Source: Cryobacterium sp. PAMC25264 (GTDB lineage Bacteria; Actinomycetota; Actinomycetes; Actinomycetales; Microbacteriaceae). Taken from it: a DNA stretch of 64,000 nt. How positions within the stretch are numbered: position 1 is the stretch's first letter; each line of letters begins with the position of its first letter. The notes below the pieces were generated by a model that did no database searches, had not been told where the DNA came from, and saw only the letters and a list, made by a program, of their open reading frames with translations. A program made the position numbers and the translations under genes. The DNA lies in NCBI RefSeq assembly GCF_019443325.1, contig NZ_CP080383.1:2480001-2544000 (forward strand). Reading direction: 5' to 3'. This document shows, piece by piece, positions 51,768-61,427 of this stretch.

Positions 51768-52082
51768 CTAACGGAAAGGAAGGGGAACACGGGCCGCTTT
51801 GGCCCAGTCGAACCGGATGCGCTGACCGTCCGTTTCGTTCAGGATATAGGCCTCGAGCTTCATGATGCGGTGATCGGCAATCGCTTGGTCGTTGCCGACG
51901 ACGTCGAAGCGGTAGCTGTTGGCGTGCTCGGTCACGAGGACCGCGCCGATACCAGGGAAGATCACAAACATCTGATCGGTGAAGAGCAGGGTGTGTTCGT
52001 AGTGACGGCGAAGATTCTGTCCGAGGACGGGGAAGCTGCTGAGCGGTTCCACCGGGCGCACGATAGCTGTCATGGTGATCAT
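51768..52082 (-). CDS. hypothetical protein, 104 aa
   Basis: 104 aa, mixed alpha/beta (YEHTLLFTDQMFVIFPGIGAVLVTEHANSYRFDVVG). No family recognised. ATG 52082 follows GAGGA at spacing 7. It lies upstream of the three-helix-bundle gene on the same strand. Confidence 0.5.
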   Translation of the reverse strand: MITMTAIVRPVEPLSSFPVLGQNLRRHYEHTLLFTDQMFVIFPGIGAVLVTEHANSYRFDVVGNDQAIADHRIMKLEAYILNETDGQRIRFDWAKAARVPLPFR

Positions 52083-52215
52083 GACGTGATCCTCAGCCCT
52101 GAAGGTAAGCACCAGGTTAACGAGGGGTGGGCGTCAGCTGGGAATACCGAGGCGGTCGGAGTGAGACTGCGTGCACCAAGCCGGACGCTGGCGTGCCTGC
52201 CCAGGTGTCGGTGAG

Positions 52216-52719
52216 CTACGCGGCGACGGCGGGCGCGAGGAACTCGTCCCATTGCGGCAACGGCCGCTCCACACCGCTGACCACCCAGGTGGTGCCCTGC
52301 GGCATCCGCGGGTCGAAATGCATGTCCCACCCCATCTCGGCCGGCGTTCGGTCGCTCTTGAGGTTGTTGCAGCGCAGGCAGCAGGCCACCAGGTTGTCCC
52401 AGGTATCCCGCCCGCCACGTGACCGCGGCTGCACGTGATCGATCGTGCTCGCCGACTTGCCGCAGTAGCAGCAGCGGTGTTCGTCGCGGCGCAGCACTCC
52501 CCTTCGGCTCACCGGCACGGCCCGCGAGCGCGGCAGGCGCACGTACCGAGTGAGCAGGATGACGCTGGGACGCTCCCACGAACCCGTCGCAGCCCAGACC
52601 GGGTGCCCCTGATCGGCCTGGATGATTGTTGCCTTCTGGTTCATGACGAGGACGAGTGCCCGCTTGAACGAAACGACCGCGAGGGGTTCATATCCCGCGT
52701 TGAGGACCAGTGTGCGCAT
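52216..52719 (-). CDS. HNH endonuclease
   Basis: 167-aa HNH_5/McrA-like nuclease. The zinc and catalytic region reads CCYCGKSASTIDHVQPRSRGG with the HNH core DHV...NLVACCLRCNNLKSDRTP. The first 50 residues (MRTLVLNAGYEPLAVVSFKRAL) are the conserved N-terminus of this actinobacterial group. Its targets are unknown. A leader with hairpin lies upstream. Confidence 0.9.
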   Translation of the reverse strand: MRTLVLNAGYEPLAVVSFKRALVLVMNQKATIIQADQGHPVWAATGSWERPSVILLTRYVRLPRSRAVPVSRRGVLRRDEHRCCYCGKSASTIDHVQPRSRGGRDTWDNLVACCLRCNNLKSDRTPAEMGWDMHFDPRMPQGTTWVVSGVERPLPQWDEFLAPAVAA

Positions 52720-52945
52720 GCGCTCCCTTTCGAAAAGGGCTGGACGGCTTCCAGCCATTCGAACTGCTGCCTGGAGTCGGCGGGGAGGAGATGCGGGCAA
52801 ACAAAAAGGGCGTCGTCATCATGACAACGCCCCACGGGCTCCGGTGTGCTGACCGCACACGAAACTCGCAACAGATTTGACTGCTGTGCCGCAGCGCGAA
52901 GTGTCCGCGCACATCCATGGTGTGGATCGTGCGTAGCTTGCGCAT
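52688..52945 (-). CDS. possible leader ORF upstream of the HNH gene
   Basis: ATG 52945 (MRKLRTIHTMDVRGHF) follows GGGAGAG by 3 bases and includes the stretch SSQICCEF. The frame runs through a terminator-like hairpin (52803-52832) and ends inside the HNH gene. If translated at all, only the 5' part seems meaningful, perhaps as an attenuation leader. Confidence 0.25.
   Translation of the reverse strand: MRKLRTIHTMDVRGHFALRHSSQICCEFRVRSAHRSPWGVVMMTTPFLFARISSPPTPGSSSNGWKPSSPFRKGAHAHTGPQRGI
52803..52832 (-). terminator. intrinsic terminator or attenuator before the HNH gene
   Basis: Minus-strand stem GGGCGTTGTCA / TGACGACGCCC (11 bp with one mismatch, loop of three) followed by TTTTT. It lies 84 bases before the HNH start codon, so it either ends the upstream transcript or regulates read-through. 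Confidence 0.7.
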
Positions 52946-52990
52946 TGGCTCTCCCAAAATCCCGCAGAACATCAGGGCAACAGGTTAACC

Positions 52991-53030
52991 CACAAATGGT
53001 GCGCCACGGTATCGTGGCGCACCATTTGTG
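52991..53030. repeat. perfect 18-bp palindrome
   Basis: CACAAATGGTGCGCCACG (52991-53008) and its exact complement (53013-53030) flank a GTAT loop. It lies 54 bases after the NlpC/P60 stop codon. No T-tract follows, but the stem is strong enough to end or stabilise transcripts. The rest of 52720-53083 holds the HNH leader region. Confidence 0.85.
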
Positions 53031-53083
53031 CTAGGCGTTACCCAGTGTTTACCGCGGAGGCCGGCCTGGGGAGGTCAAGCGGC

Positions 53084-53947
53084 TCAGATGCCGAGTCGGA
53101 CGATGTAGTAGTCGCTGGTCCAGATCGGCTGCACCCGCACGGATGCGCCTTCATACGGCGCGTGCAGGATATTGCCGTTCCCGGCGTAGAACCCGTCGTG
53201 GCCGTCCATGATGACCAGGTCGCCAGGCTGTGCGTCCGCCAGGGAGATGCGGGTGCCTGCGGCGCCCTGCCCGGTGGACGAGTGCGGCAGGGAAATACCG
53301 AACTGTGCGTACACGTACATCACGAAGCCGGAGCAGTCGAAACCGGCCGGAGTGGCGCCGCCGTAGACGTACGGAACGCCCTGGTACTGCAGGGCGACGT
53401 TGTAGACGGAGGAGAGGCTGAAGCTCGGGTAGGCCGGGCTGGCCAGGTAGTCGGCCGCGGTCGGGCCGCTGTACGAGGCCGCGTAAGAGGTCATCGAGCT
53501 GGCAGCGGCGGTACGCGCCGCTTCGGCGGCCTCGGCTGCGGCTGCGGCGGCGTCGGCCGCGTCGAGCTCGGCCTGGGGCGTGGCGGCGAAGGCGTCCTCC
53601 GCGACGGTGACAGTGGCTGCGGTGTCATCCACGGCCACAGCCTGCTCGCCGGCCTTGGCCTGTTCGGTCGCGTCGGTAGCGGTGAAGCTCTCGGCGTTGT
53701 CGGACGGCGCGAAGGCATAGGCCGGTAGGGCCATGGTGGCGACGAGCCCGGTCGCGAGGGTCATCATCACGATGTTGCCCACGGCGTTGCGGCGGGCGGG
53801 CCGTTTCACGGGCGTCCCCGGGCGCATCACGATGCGCGGGTTGACCTCGGTCTGCGCTGCGCGCAGCGGTTCGAGGGGGGCGGGGCGCACAGCGAGAGCC
53901 GTTGAGCGCCGACCGCGTCGGGACAGTCTTCTACCTAATACAGCCAA
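53084..53947 (-). CDS. exported NlpC/P60 peptidoglycan endopeptidase
   Basis: 287 aa. An Arg-rich N-terminus is followed by a signal-like helix (IVMMTLATGLVATMALPAYA), then a helical linker with DAFAATPQAELDAAD, and the NlpC/P60 domain: TPAGFDCSGFVMYVYAQFG (catalytic Cys), then GDLVIMDGHDGFYAGNG and HAPYEGASV. TTG start at 53947 has GGAGG at spacing 6; longer frames lack a ribosome site. It shares a plan with the CHAP protein at 50 kb. Confidence 0.88.
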   Translation of the reverse strand: MAVLGRRLSRRGRRSTALAVRPAPLEPLRAAQTEVNPRIVMRPGTPVKRPARRNAVGNIVMMTLATGLVATMALPAYAFAPSDNAESFTATDATEQAKAGEQAVAVDDTAATVTVAEDAFAATPQAELDAADAAAAAAEAAEAARTAAASSMTSYAASYSGPTAADYLASPAYPSFSLSSVYNVALQYQGVPYVYGGATPAGFDCSGFVMYVYAQFGISLPHSSTGQGAAGTRISLADAQPGDLVIMDGHDGFYAGNGNILHAPYEGASVRVQPIWTSDYYIVRLGI

Positions 53948-54189
53948 ATCGAACCTCCGGCGCCTTGACAACACTAGGTAGTTGCCCCCGTCCAGTGCGT
54001 CTGGTCGCGTGTAATTTTCCGCCGCAAGAGACGGGAGGGTAAAGGCGTCTTGCGCGGGCCCGACGATCGTTTCTGATCTGTGAGCAGGTCTGAGGTTACG
54101 TGACCGACTACGGTTTGTCACCCTGAAATGCCGGAATCTAACGAATTGGTAACAAACCTGTGAATTCCAACAGAACTTTGAGGGCCTCG

Positions 54190-54903
54190 TCAGGCCGCTG
54201 CGGCGGCGACAGGGGTCGTCACGAAGATGTGGCCGGCGACCTCGTTGGGCAGCTCGAGTCCGTCTCCGAAACCCTCCACCTGCACGAGAACATACGAGCC
54301 CGCGGCGGAGAAGGTACCGGTGTTCCCCGGCAGCACGCCGGACTGCTTGAGCTGAGAGAGCAGCTCGGGGTCGAACTGCACGGGCTCGCCCAGGCGGCGG
54401 ATGACGGCGCTCACCGGCTGGGTCGACGCGGCAACCACGTCGAGCAGGTTGGTGACACCGGCCATGAACGCGACGGCGGGCGAATCGCCCAGCTCATCGA
54501 GCCCGGGGATGGGGTTGCCGTATGGGGATTCTGTGGGGTGACCAAGGATTTCGAGGATCTTGCGCTCGACCTGCTCGCTCATCACGTGCTCCCAGCGGCA
54601 GGCTTCGTCGTGGACGAACTCCCACTCAAGACCAATGACGTCACTGAGCAGTCGCTCGGCCAGACGGTGCTTGCGCATGACGTGCACTGCCTTGCTGCGG
54701 CCGCTCAGGGTGAGTTCGAGGTGACGGTCGCCGGAGACGACGACGAGGCCGTCGCGTTCCATCCGGGCCACGGTCTGGGACACCGTAGGGCCGGAGTGGC
54801 CGAGGCGCTCCGAGATGCGCGCGCGCAGGGGAACGATGTTCTCCTCCTCGAGGTCGAGGATCGTGCGGAGATACATTTCGGTCGTGTCGATAAGGTCAGT
54901 CAT
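54190..54903 (-). CDS. dtxR: DtxR/IdeR-type iron-dependent repressor
   Basis: 237 aa, close to DtxR/IdeR. HTH and recognition region: MTDLIDTTEMYLRTILDLEEENIVPLRARISERLGHSGPTVSQTVARMERDGLVVV. Metal and dimer region: FVHDEACRWEHVMSEQVERKIL, with the Cys at the DtxR C102 site. A C-terminal SH3-like domain is present. It represses iron uptake genes when loaded with Fe(II). GGGAGG sits before ATG 54903. Divergent from serC, as in many relatives. Confidence 0.92.
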   Translation of the reverse strand: MTDLIDTTEMYLRTILDLEEENIVPLRARISERLGHSGPTVSQTVARMERDGLVVVSGDRHLELTLSGRSKAVHVMRKHRLAERLLSDVIGLEWEFVHDEACRWEHVMSEQVERKILEILGHPTESPYGNPIPGLDELGDSPAVAFMAGVTNLLDVVAASTQPVSAVIRRLGEPVQFDPELLSQLKQSGVLPGNTGTFSAAGSYVLVQVEGFGDGLELPNEVAGHIFVTTPVAAAAA

Positions 54904-54977
54904 CCGCAGCCTCCCGCTCGGCCATATGTGCAACGCCACAACACTACCCGTGCGACCCGGCCAACTAGAATCCAGAT

Positions 54978-56093
54978 ATGCCGGACCTACAGATCCCCAC
55001 TGACTTGCTGCCCGCCGACGGACGTTTTGGCTGCGGCCCGTCCAAGATCCGCCGGGAGCAGCTCGACTACCTCTCCGGTGCCGGCGCGAGCATCCTGGGC
55101 ACCTCCCACCGTCAGGCACCGGTGAAGAACCTGGTCGGGCGCGTGCGCACCGGTCTCAGTGACCTGTTCCGCGCCCCCGAGGGCTACGAGATCATCATGG
55201 GCAACGGCGGGTCGACCGCGTTCTGGGACGCCGCCGCTTTCTCGCTCATCCAGACCCGCGCCCAGAACCTCGTCTTCGGCGAGTTCGGCGGCAAGTTCGC
55301 CGCCGCCGCCGCCGCACCGTTCCTCACCGCACCAGATGTGATCAAGGCACCCGCAGGGTCACGTGCCGAGGCCGTTCCCACCGAGGGTGTCGACGTGTAC
55401 GCCTGGCCGCAGAACGAGACCTCGACCGGCGTCATGGCCCCGGTGACCCGGGTGCACGGCGACGCCGGCGCGCTCACCGTGATCGACGCCACGAGCGCCG
55501 CCGCGGGCATCGACTTCGAAGCCGACCAGGCGGATGTCTACTACTTCGCCCCGCAGAAGAACCTCGCCTCCGACGGGGGCATCTGGTTCGCGCTCTTCTC
55601 CGCCGCGGCGATCGAACGCGTCGAGCGCATCGCGGCCAGCGGCCGGTACATTCCCGAGTTCCTCAGCCTCAAGAACGCGATCGACAACTCGCGCCTCAAC
55701 CAGACGCTCAACACCCCCGCGCTGTCGACGCTGCTGCTCATGGAAAACCAGCTGGACTGGATCAACGGCAACGGCGGACTCGCCTGGGCGTCGGCGCGCA
55801 CGCAGGAATCGTCATCCGTGCTCTACGACTGGGCCGCGACCGTGGACTACGCCACCCCGTTCGTGGCGGACCCGAGCCACCGCTCGCAGGTCGTCGCCAC
55901 GATCGACTTCGACGACGCCATCGACGCCGCCTCTATCGCCAAGGTACTGCGCGCCAACGGCATCGTCGACACCGAGCCGTACCGCAAGCTCGGCCGCAAC
56001 CAGCTGCGCGTCGCCACTTTCACGGCCATCGAACCGGCGGATGTGCGCAAGCTCGTCTCGTCGATCGAGTACGTAGTAGCCAACCTGGGTTAG
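54978..56093 (+). CDS. serC: phosphoserine aminotransferase
   Basis: 371-aa PLP enzyme that makes 3-phosphoserine from 3-phosphohydroxypyruvate and glutamate. It belongs to the actinobacterial SerC type: MPDLQIPTDLLPADGRFGCGPSKIRREQL, ILGTSHRQAPVKNLVGRV, and YFAPQKNLASDGG with the PLP Lys. Length is typical. DUF2530 follows after 8 bases. Confidence 0.93.
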   Translation: MPDLQIPTDLLPADGRFGCGPSKIRREQLDYLSGAGASILGTSHRQAPVKNLVGRVRTGLSDLFRAPEGYEIIMGNGGSTAFWDAAAFSLIQTRAQNLVFGEFGGKFAAAAAAPFLTAPDVIKAPAGSRAEAVPTEGVDVYAWPQNETSTGVMAPVTRVHGDAGALTVIDATSAAAGIDFEADQADVYYFAPQKNLASDGGIWFALFSAAAIERVERIAASGRYIPEFLSLKNAIDNSRLNQTLNTPALSTLLLMENQLDWINGNGGLAWASARTQESSSVLYDWAATVDYATPFVADPSHRSQVVATIDFDDAIDAASIAKVLRANGIVDTEPYRKLGRNQLRVATFTAIEPADVRKLVSSIEYVVANLG

Positions 56094-56212
56094 TCGCACT
56101 CATGCGCCTCTGGCTCAAGGACAGCGAAAGACGGCCGGACCCGGTGCCCGCCCGCGCGAATGCGCGGAAAGCGGTGGCGGTGGGTTCGGCCGTCTGGCTG
56201 ATTGCGCTGGTG

Positions 56213-57035
<823 letters not shown>

Positions 57036-57043
<8 letters not shown>

Positions 57044-57416
57044 CCAGTTCCTCGGCAACCTTGCGCAGCATCGCCGCGATCTTCTTGCCGTGTGCACTGT
57101 CGGGGTAACGTCCGCGGCGCAGGCTCGAGCCGATGCCGTCGAGCAGCTTGACGAGGTCCTCCACGATGATGGCCATGTCGTCGGCCGGCTTGCGGCTGAG
57201 CTTGGCCAGGCTCGGCGGAGCCTCGATGACCCGCACCGACAGCGCCTGTGCGCCGCGCTTGCCGTCGGCGATGCCGAACTCGAGCTTCATCCCGGCCTTC
57301 ACGGTAACTCCGGCGGGCACCGCGGATGCGTGCAGGAAGACTTCTTGGCCATCATCGGAGCTGATGAAGCCAAAACCCTTCTCCTCGTCGTAGAACTTGA
57401 CTTTGCCGGTGGGCAT
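57036..57416 (-). CDS. cold-shock-domain protein with C-terminal extension
   Basis: 126 aa. Residues 1-65 are a cold-shock domain (MPTGKVKFYDEEKGFGFISSDDGQEVFLHASAV with RNP1 and RNP2). The remaining 60 residues are helical and typical of the longer actinobacterial paralogue. It binds single-stranded nucleic acid. Coupled to DUF3027 by an 8-base overlap; this order is conserved in actinobacteria. Confidence 0.9.
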
Positions 57417-57510
57417 CTGAACCTCGCTGTAATTTTGGGGCGCGCAGAATGCGTGCCAACCTGACCCAGCTTATTCCGTTGTAGCTGACTATGCCCCGTA
57501 TCCTAGGTCT

Positions 57511-57786
57511 GTGACCACTCAAACTCCACACGACCCCGGCCGGCTCGAGAAGATCCTGGCGTACATGGTCGCGGGCGTGGTCGGCCTGTCCATCCTTGCC
57601 TTCCTCGCCGTGATCCTCGGCACTGCCGCCGGCGCCGGCGACAACGACGGGTTCAGCCAGGGAGTGTGGCCCGCCGTGCTCACACTGCCCCTGTTCGGCC
57701 TCCCCCTCGGTTTCCTCCTGATCATCGCGCTGATGATCGTCAGCGGAATCCGCCGTGCACGCGAGGCTCGACAGAACCAGGAGTAA
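57511..57786 (+). CDS. hypothetical small membrane protein
   Basis: 91 aa with two membrane helices (ILAYMVAGVVGLSILAFLAVILG and AVLTLPLFGLPLGFLLIIALMIV) and a basic end RRAREARQNQE. The next gene starts 5 bases after its stop, so the pair is co-transcribed. Conserved beside the helicase-associated gene in relatives; function unknown. GTG start at 57511. Confidence 0.75.
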   Translation: MTTQTPHDPGRLEKILAYMVAGVVGLSILAFLAVILGTAAGAGDNDGFSQGVWPAVLTLPLFGLPLGFLLIIALMIVSGIRRAREARQNQE

Positions 57787-57791
57787 CACCC

Positions 57792-59639
57792 ATGCTGACG
57801 CTCGCCTCCCGCCTCCGCGCACTGGACGACGCAGCATTGCGCCGCACGATCGCCCTTCGATCGATCCCGGCCCACGGCATCCGTGATTTCTTCGACCTCG
57901 CCGAGGCCCTGCTCGACCCCGACGCCATTCAGGCGACGCTCTCGCACCTGGACCGCAACACGCTGGCCGTGCTGGCGGTGGCCGGCGAGCTGGGCGCACC
58001 CACACTCGACGAGCTCACCGAAGGGCTCGTCGACCTGGGCCACGACACCGGCTCCGCCGAGGAGATGACAGCCCGCATCGACCGGCTGGCCGACCTGATG
58101 CTGCTCGCCCGCGTCGACGACACCGTGCGGCCCTACCCGGCCGTCACCGCGCGACTGCGCGACTGGTCCGATCAGGGCCTGCCGAGCGCCGCCGACCTGG
58201 CCGGCATTCCCGCACCCACGCCGCTGGCGCCTCTCTCGGCCACCGAGGGCCGCTTCACCGAGCGGCTCGCCGCCGAGCGCGCGTTCGCCTCGGTCTCCGC
58301 GATCGCCGAGCTGCTTACCGAACTCGACCGCGAACCGGCCCGCGAGCTCAGCCGCGGCGGGCTCGGCTTGCCCGACAGCAAACGGCTCTCCGCGGCCATG
58401 GGCGTCGATCTCGACGACGTCATCGCGCTGGTCACCATCGCCGCCCGCGCCGAACTGGTGGTGCTCGACGCCGGCTACTGGTCCGAATCGGCCGCAGGCG
58501 AGGCCTGGCTGGTCGACGCTGCGGGAGCCCGCTGGGGCGTGCTGGCCCAGTCCTGGCTCGCGGCGCTGCCCGCGGACATCCGGCAGATTGTGGCGGGTCG
58601 CCCCGAGGTCGCCTGGGGCGACGCGTTGCACCGCTTCGTCGCCTGGCTCTACCCCGCCGGCGGCACCTGGATGGACGCCCGCATCGCCGACTTCGCCCGC
58701 GACGGCGAACTGATCGGCATCACCGCGCGGCAGGCCACCAGCGCGGCAGGCGCATCCGTTCTCGCCGGCGACATCGACGGCGCGATCCGCTTGATCACCG
58801 CCTCGCTGCCCGCCGAGGTGGGCACGGTCTACCTGCAGCACGATCTCTCGATCGTGGCGCCCGGCCCGCTCTCGCCGGCGATCGACGCGCGGCTGCGCAC
58901 CTTTGCGGATGTCGAAAGCCGCGAACTGGCCTCTAGCTACCGGCTCAGCGGCCCCTCCGTCAATCGCGCCCTGGCCACCGGCGACGACGCCGAATCACTG
59001 CTGGCCTTCCTCGGTTCCATCTCGCTCACCGGGATCCCGCAGCCGGTGGACTACCTCATCCGCGACGCCGCCGACCGGTACGGGCGGGTGCGCGTGGGCA
59101 GCGTGGATGCGACCCAGCCGGGCGGGCCCTGCTACATCAGGTCAGACGACACGGCGGTGCTCGGCGCCATCGCGGTCGACCAGACGTTCACGACCCTAGC
59201 CCTGACCACGCTCTCCCCCACCCGGCTGAGCAGTTCACACCCGGCCGAAGCCGTGTTCTGGGCGCTCACCGACGCCCGCTATCCGGTGGCTGCCGAGACT
59301 CCCACCGGCGAAATCGTGCACCTGCGCCGGCACCCGCGGGCGCAGACACAACGCCCGACATCACCGGACCCCACCGTTGCCCTCGTGGCTGAGCTGCGCG
59401 CCACCGACGGCGGCGAGGCACAGGCCGCGCACGCCTGGCTGGCACGGCAACTCGACTCGGCCATCAAGCACCGCCAGACCGTGCAGGTGAGCGTGCAGAT
59501 GCCGGACGGCGAGGTCGTGGACTACCTCCTCGAACCGGCCAGCGTCGGCGGCGGCCGGTTCCGCGCCCGCGACCGCCGGGCCGACATCGAACGCACGCTG
59601 CCGCTGTCCAGCATCGTCAGCATCCTGCCCGCGCCCTGA
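57792..59639 (+). CDS. helicase-associated domain protein (XPB partner)
   Basis: 615 aa, helical repeats in the N-terminal half and a C-terminal Helicase_C_3-like region (QTFTTLALTTLSPTRLSSSHPAEAVFWALTDARYPVAAETPTGEIV, then MPDGEVVDYLLEPASVGGGRFRARDRRADIERTLPLSSI). It is always found next to the XPB-type helicase in actinobacteria. No ATPase motifs of its own. ATG at 57792 follows the membrane-protein gene by 5 bases. Confidence 0.85.
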   Translation: MLTLASRLRALDDAALRRTIALRSIPAHGIRDFFDLAEALLDPDAIQATLSHLDRNTLAVLAVAGELGAPTLDELTEGLVDLGHDTGSAEEMTARIDRLADLMLLARVDDTVRPYPAVTARLRDWSDQGLPSAADLAGIPAPTPLAPLSATEGRFTERLAAERAFASVSAIAELLTELDREPARELSRGGLGLPDSKRLSAAMGVDLDDVIALVTIAARAELVVLDAGYWSESAAGEAWLVDAAGARWGVLAQSWLAALPADIRQIVAGRPEVAWGDALHRFVAWLYPAGGTWMDARIADFARDGELIGITARQATSAAGASVLAGDIDGAIRLITASLPAEVGTVYLQHDLSIVAPGPLSPAIDARLRTFADVESRELASSYRLSGPSVNRALATGDDAESLLAFLGSISLTGIPQPVDYLIRDAADRYGRVRVGSVDATQPGGPCYIRSDDTAVLGAIAVDQTFTTLALTTLSPTRLSSSHPAEAVFWALTDARYPVAAETPTGEIVHLRRHPRAQTQRPTSPDPTVALVAELRATDGGEAQAAHAWLARQLDSAIKHRQTVQVSVQMPDGEVVDYLLEPASVGGGRFRARDRRADIERTLPLSSIVSILPAP

Positions 59640-59703
59640 GCGGCCACGTCACCCCGCTTTGTGGGGCTGAGGCTCGCCGCCCACGGGCGTACCATTGACG
59701 GTT

Positions 59704-61352
59704 ATGTCCGATGGCCCGCTGATCGTCCAAAGTGACCGCACGGTTCTGCTCGAAGTCGCGCACCCCCAGGCCGAGGATGCCCGGCACGACCTGGCCGTGT
59801 TCGCCGAGCTGGAGCGCGCGCCCGAGCACATCCACACCTACCGAATCACCCGGCTCGGCCTGTGGAACGCGCGCGCGGCCGGCCACGATGCCGCGAACAT
59901 GCTGGCCACGCTCGAGAAGTACTCCAAGTTCCCGATTCCGGCGTCGGTCACCGTCGACCTCGAGGAGACCGTCGGCCGGTACGGCCGTCTGGTCATCGAC
60001 CGGGACGACGAGGGACAGCTCGTGCTGCGCAGCACCGACTCCCCCGTGCTCACCGAGGTCGCCGGCGCCCGCCGGATCGCCCCGCTGCTGATCGGACACC
60101 CACGCCGGGGTCGTTCCTGGTGGCACCGTGGGCGCGCGGGCAGCTCAAGCAGGAGCTGGTGAAACTCGGCTGGCCCGCCGAAGACCTCGCCGGTTACACC
60201 CCGGGCACCCCACACGACATCGCACTGCTCGAAAACGGCTGGGCGTTGCGCGACTACCAGAACAAGGCCGTCGCGAACTTCTTCGACGCCGGCTCCGGGG
60301 TGGTCGTGCTGCCCTGCGGCGCCGGTAAGACCCTCGTAGGAGCCGGGGCGATGGCCACCGCCAAGACCAACACGCTGATCCTGGTGACGAACACAGTGTC
60401 CGCCCGGCAGTGGCGCGACGAGCTACTCAAGCGCACCACGCTCACGGCCGAGGAGATCGGCGAATACTCCGGCCAGGTGAAAGAGGTCAAACCCGTCACC
60501 ATCGCGACGTACCAGATCCTCACGGCCAAGCGGAAGGGGGAGTACGCCCACCTCGCACTGCTCGACGCCATGGACTGGGGCCTGGTGATCTACGACGAGG
60601 TGCACCTGCTGCCCGCGCCGGTGTTCAAGCTCACCGCCGAACTGCAGGCGCGCCGCCGGCTCGGGCTCACCGCCACCCTGGTGCGGGAGGACGGCCGCGA
60701 GGGCGACGTGTTCAGCCTGATCGGCCCCAAGCGCTTCGACGCCCCGTGGAAGGAGATCGAGGCCCAGGGCTTCATCTCCCCCGCCGCCTGCTACGAGGTG
60801 CGCATCGACCTGCCGCACGCCGAACGGCTCAGCTACGCCGCGGCGCCCGATGATGAGCGCTACCGGATGGCCGCGACAGCGCCGGCGAAGCTGGATGTCG
60901 TCAAGCAGCTAGTCGCGATGCACCCGGGCGAACGCATCCTCGTGATCGGTCAGTACCTCGACCAGATCGACGAACTCGCCGAGGTCTTGCAGGCCCCCAC
61001 GCTGACCGGTGCCACACCCGTGAACGAACGAGAACGGCTCTACCAGGCGTTCCGAGTGGGCGAGGAGAACCTGCTCGTGGTCTCCAAGGTGGCCAATTTC
61101 TCGGTCGACCTGCCCGAGGCGTCGGTGGCGATCCAGGTGTCCGGTTCCTACGGCTCCCGCCAAGAGGAGGCCCAGCGGCTCGGCCGGCTGCTGCGCCCCA
61201 AGGAGTCCGGCCTCACCGCGAGCTTCTACACGCTCGTGGCCCGCGACACCGTCGATCAGGACTTCGCTCAGAACCGGCAGCGCTTTCTCGCCGAGCAGGG
61301 CTACGCCTACACGATCCTCGACGCGCACGCCCTCCACGCCCCCGTCCCCTAG
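59704..61352 (+). pseudogene. XPB-type DNA repair helicase, frameshifted
   Basis: SF2 helicase related to archaeal/eukaryotic XPB, which opens DNA in repair or transcription-coupled processes. All motifs are present in the second frame: PCGAGKTLVG, IYDEVHLLP, LTATLVREDG and QEEAQRLGRLLRP. The first frame (59704 to about 60110) covers the N-terminal region; the shift occurs at or near GGGG 60107-60110, where one added G gives RIAPLLIGHPRRGSFLVAP and then RGQLKQELVKLGWPAEDLAG. The rebuilt protein is 549 aa, normal for the family, so a sequencing error is likely. Confidence 0.85.
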
Positions 61353-61364
61353 CCCTCCGCCCCA

Positions 61365-61427
61365 CCGCGAACTGTGAGAAAAGCCCCGAAAATCCGGGAT
61401 TTTCGGGGCTTAGGTCACAGTTCGCGG
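61365..61427. repeat. 3'-end palindrome, copy 4
   Basis: Arms 61365-61395 and 61397-61427 pair over 31 bp with three mismatches and a one-base loop. It sits between convergent genes and includes the stop codon of the RibD_C gene, whose last residues ARE-L are read from the right arm. Confidence 0.9.
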
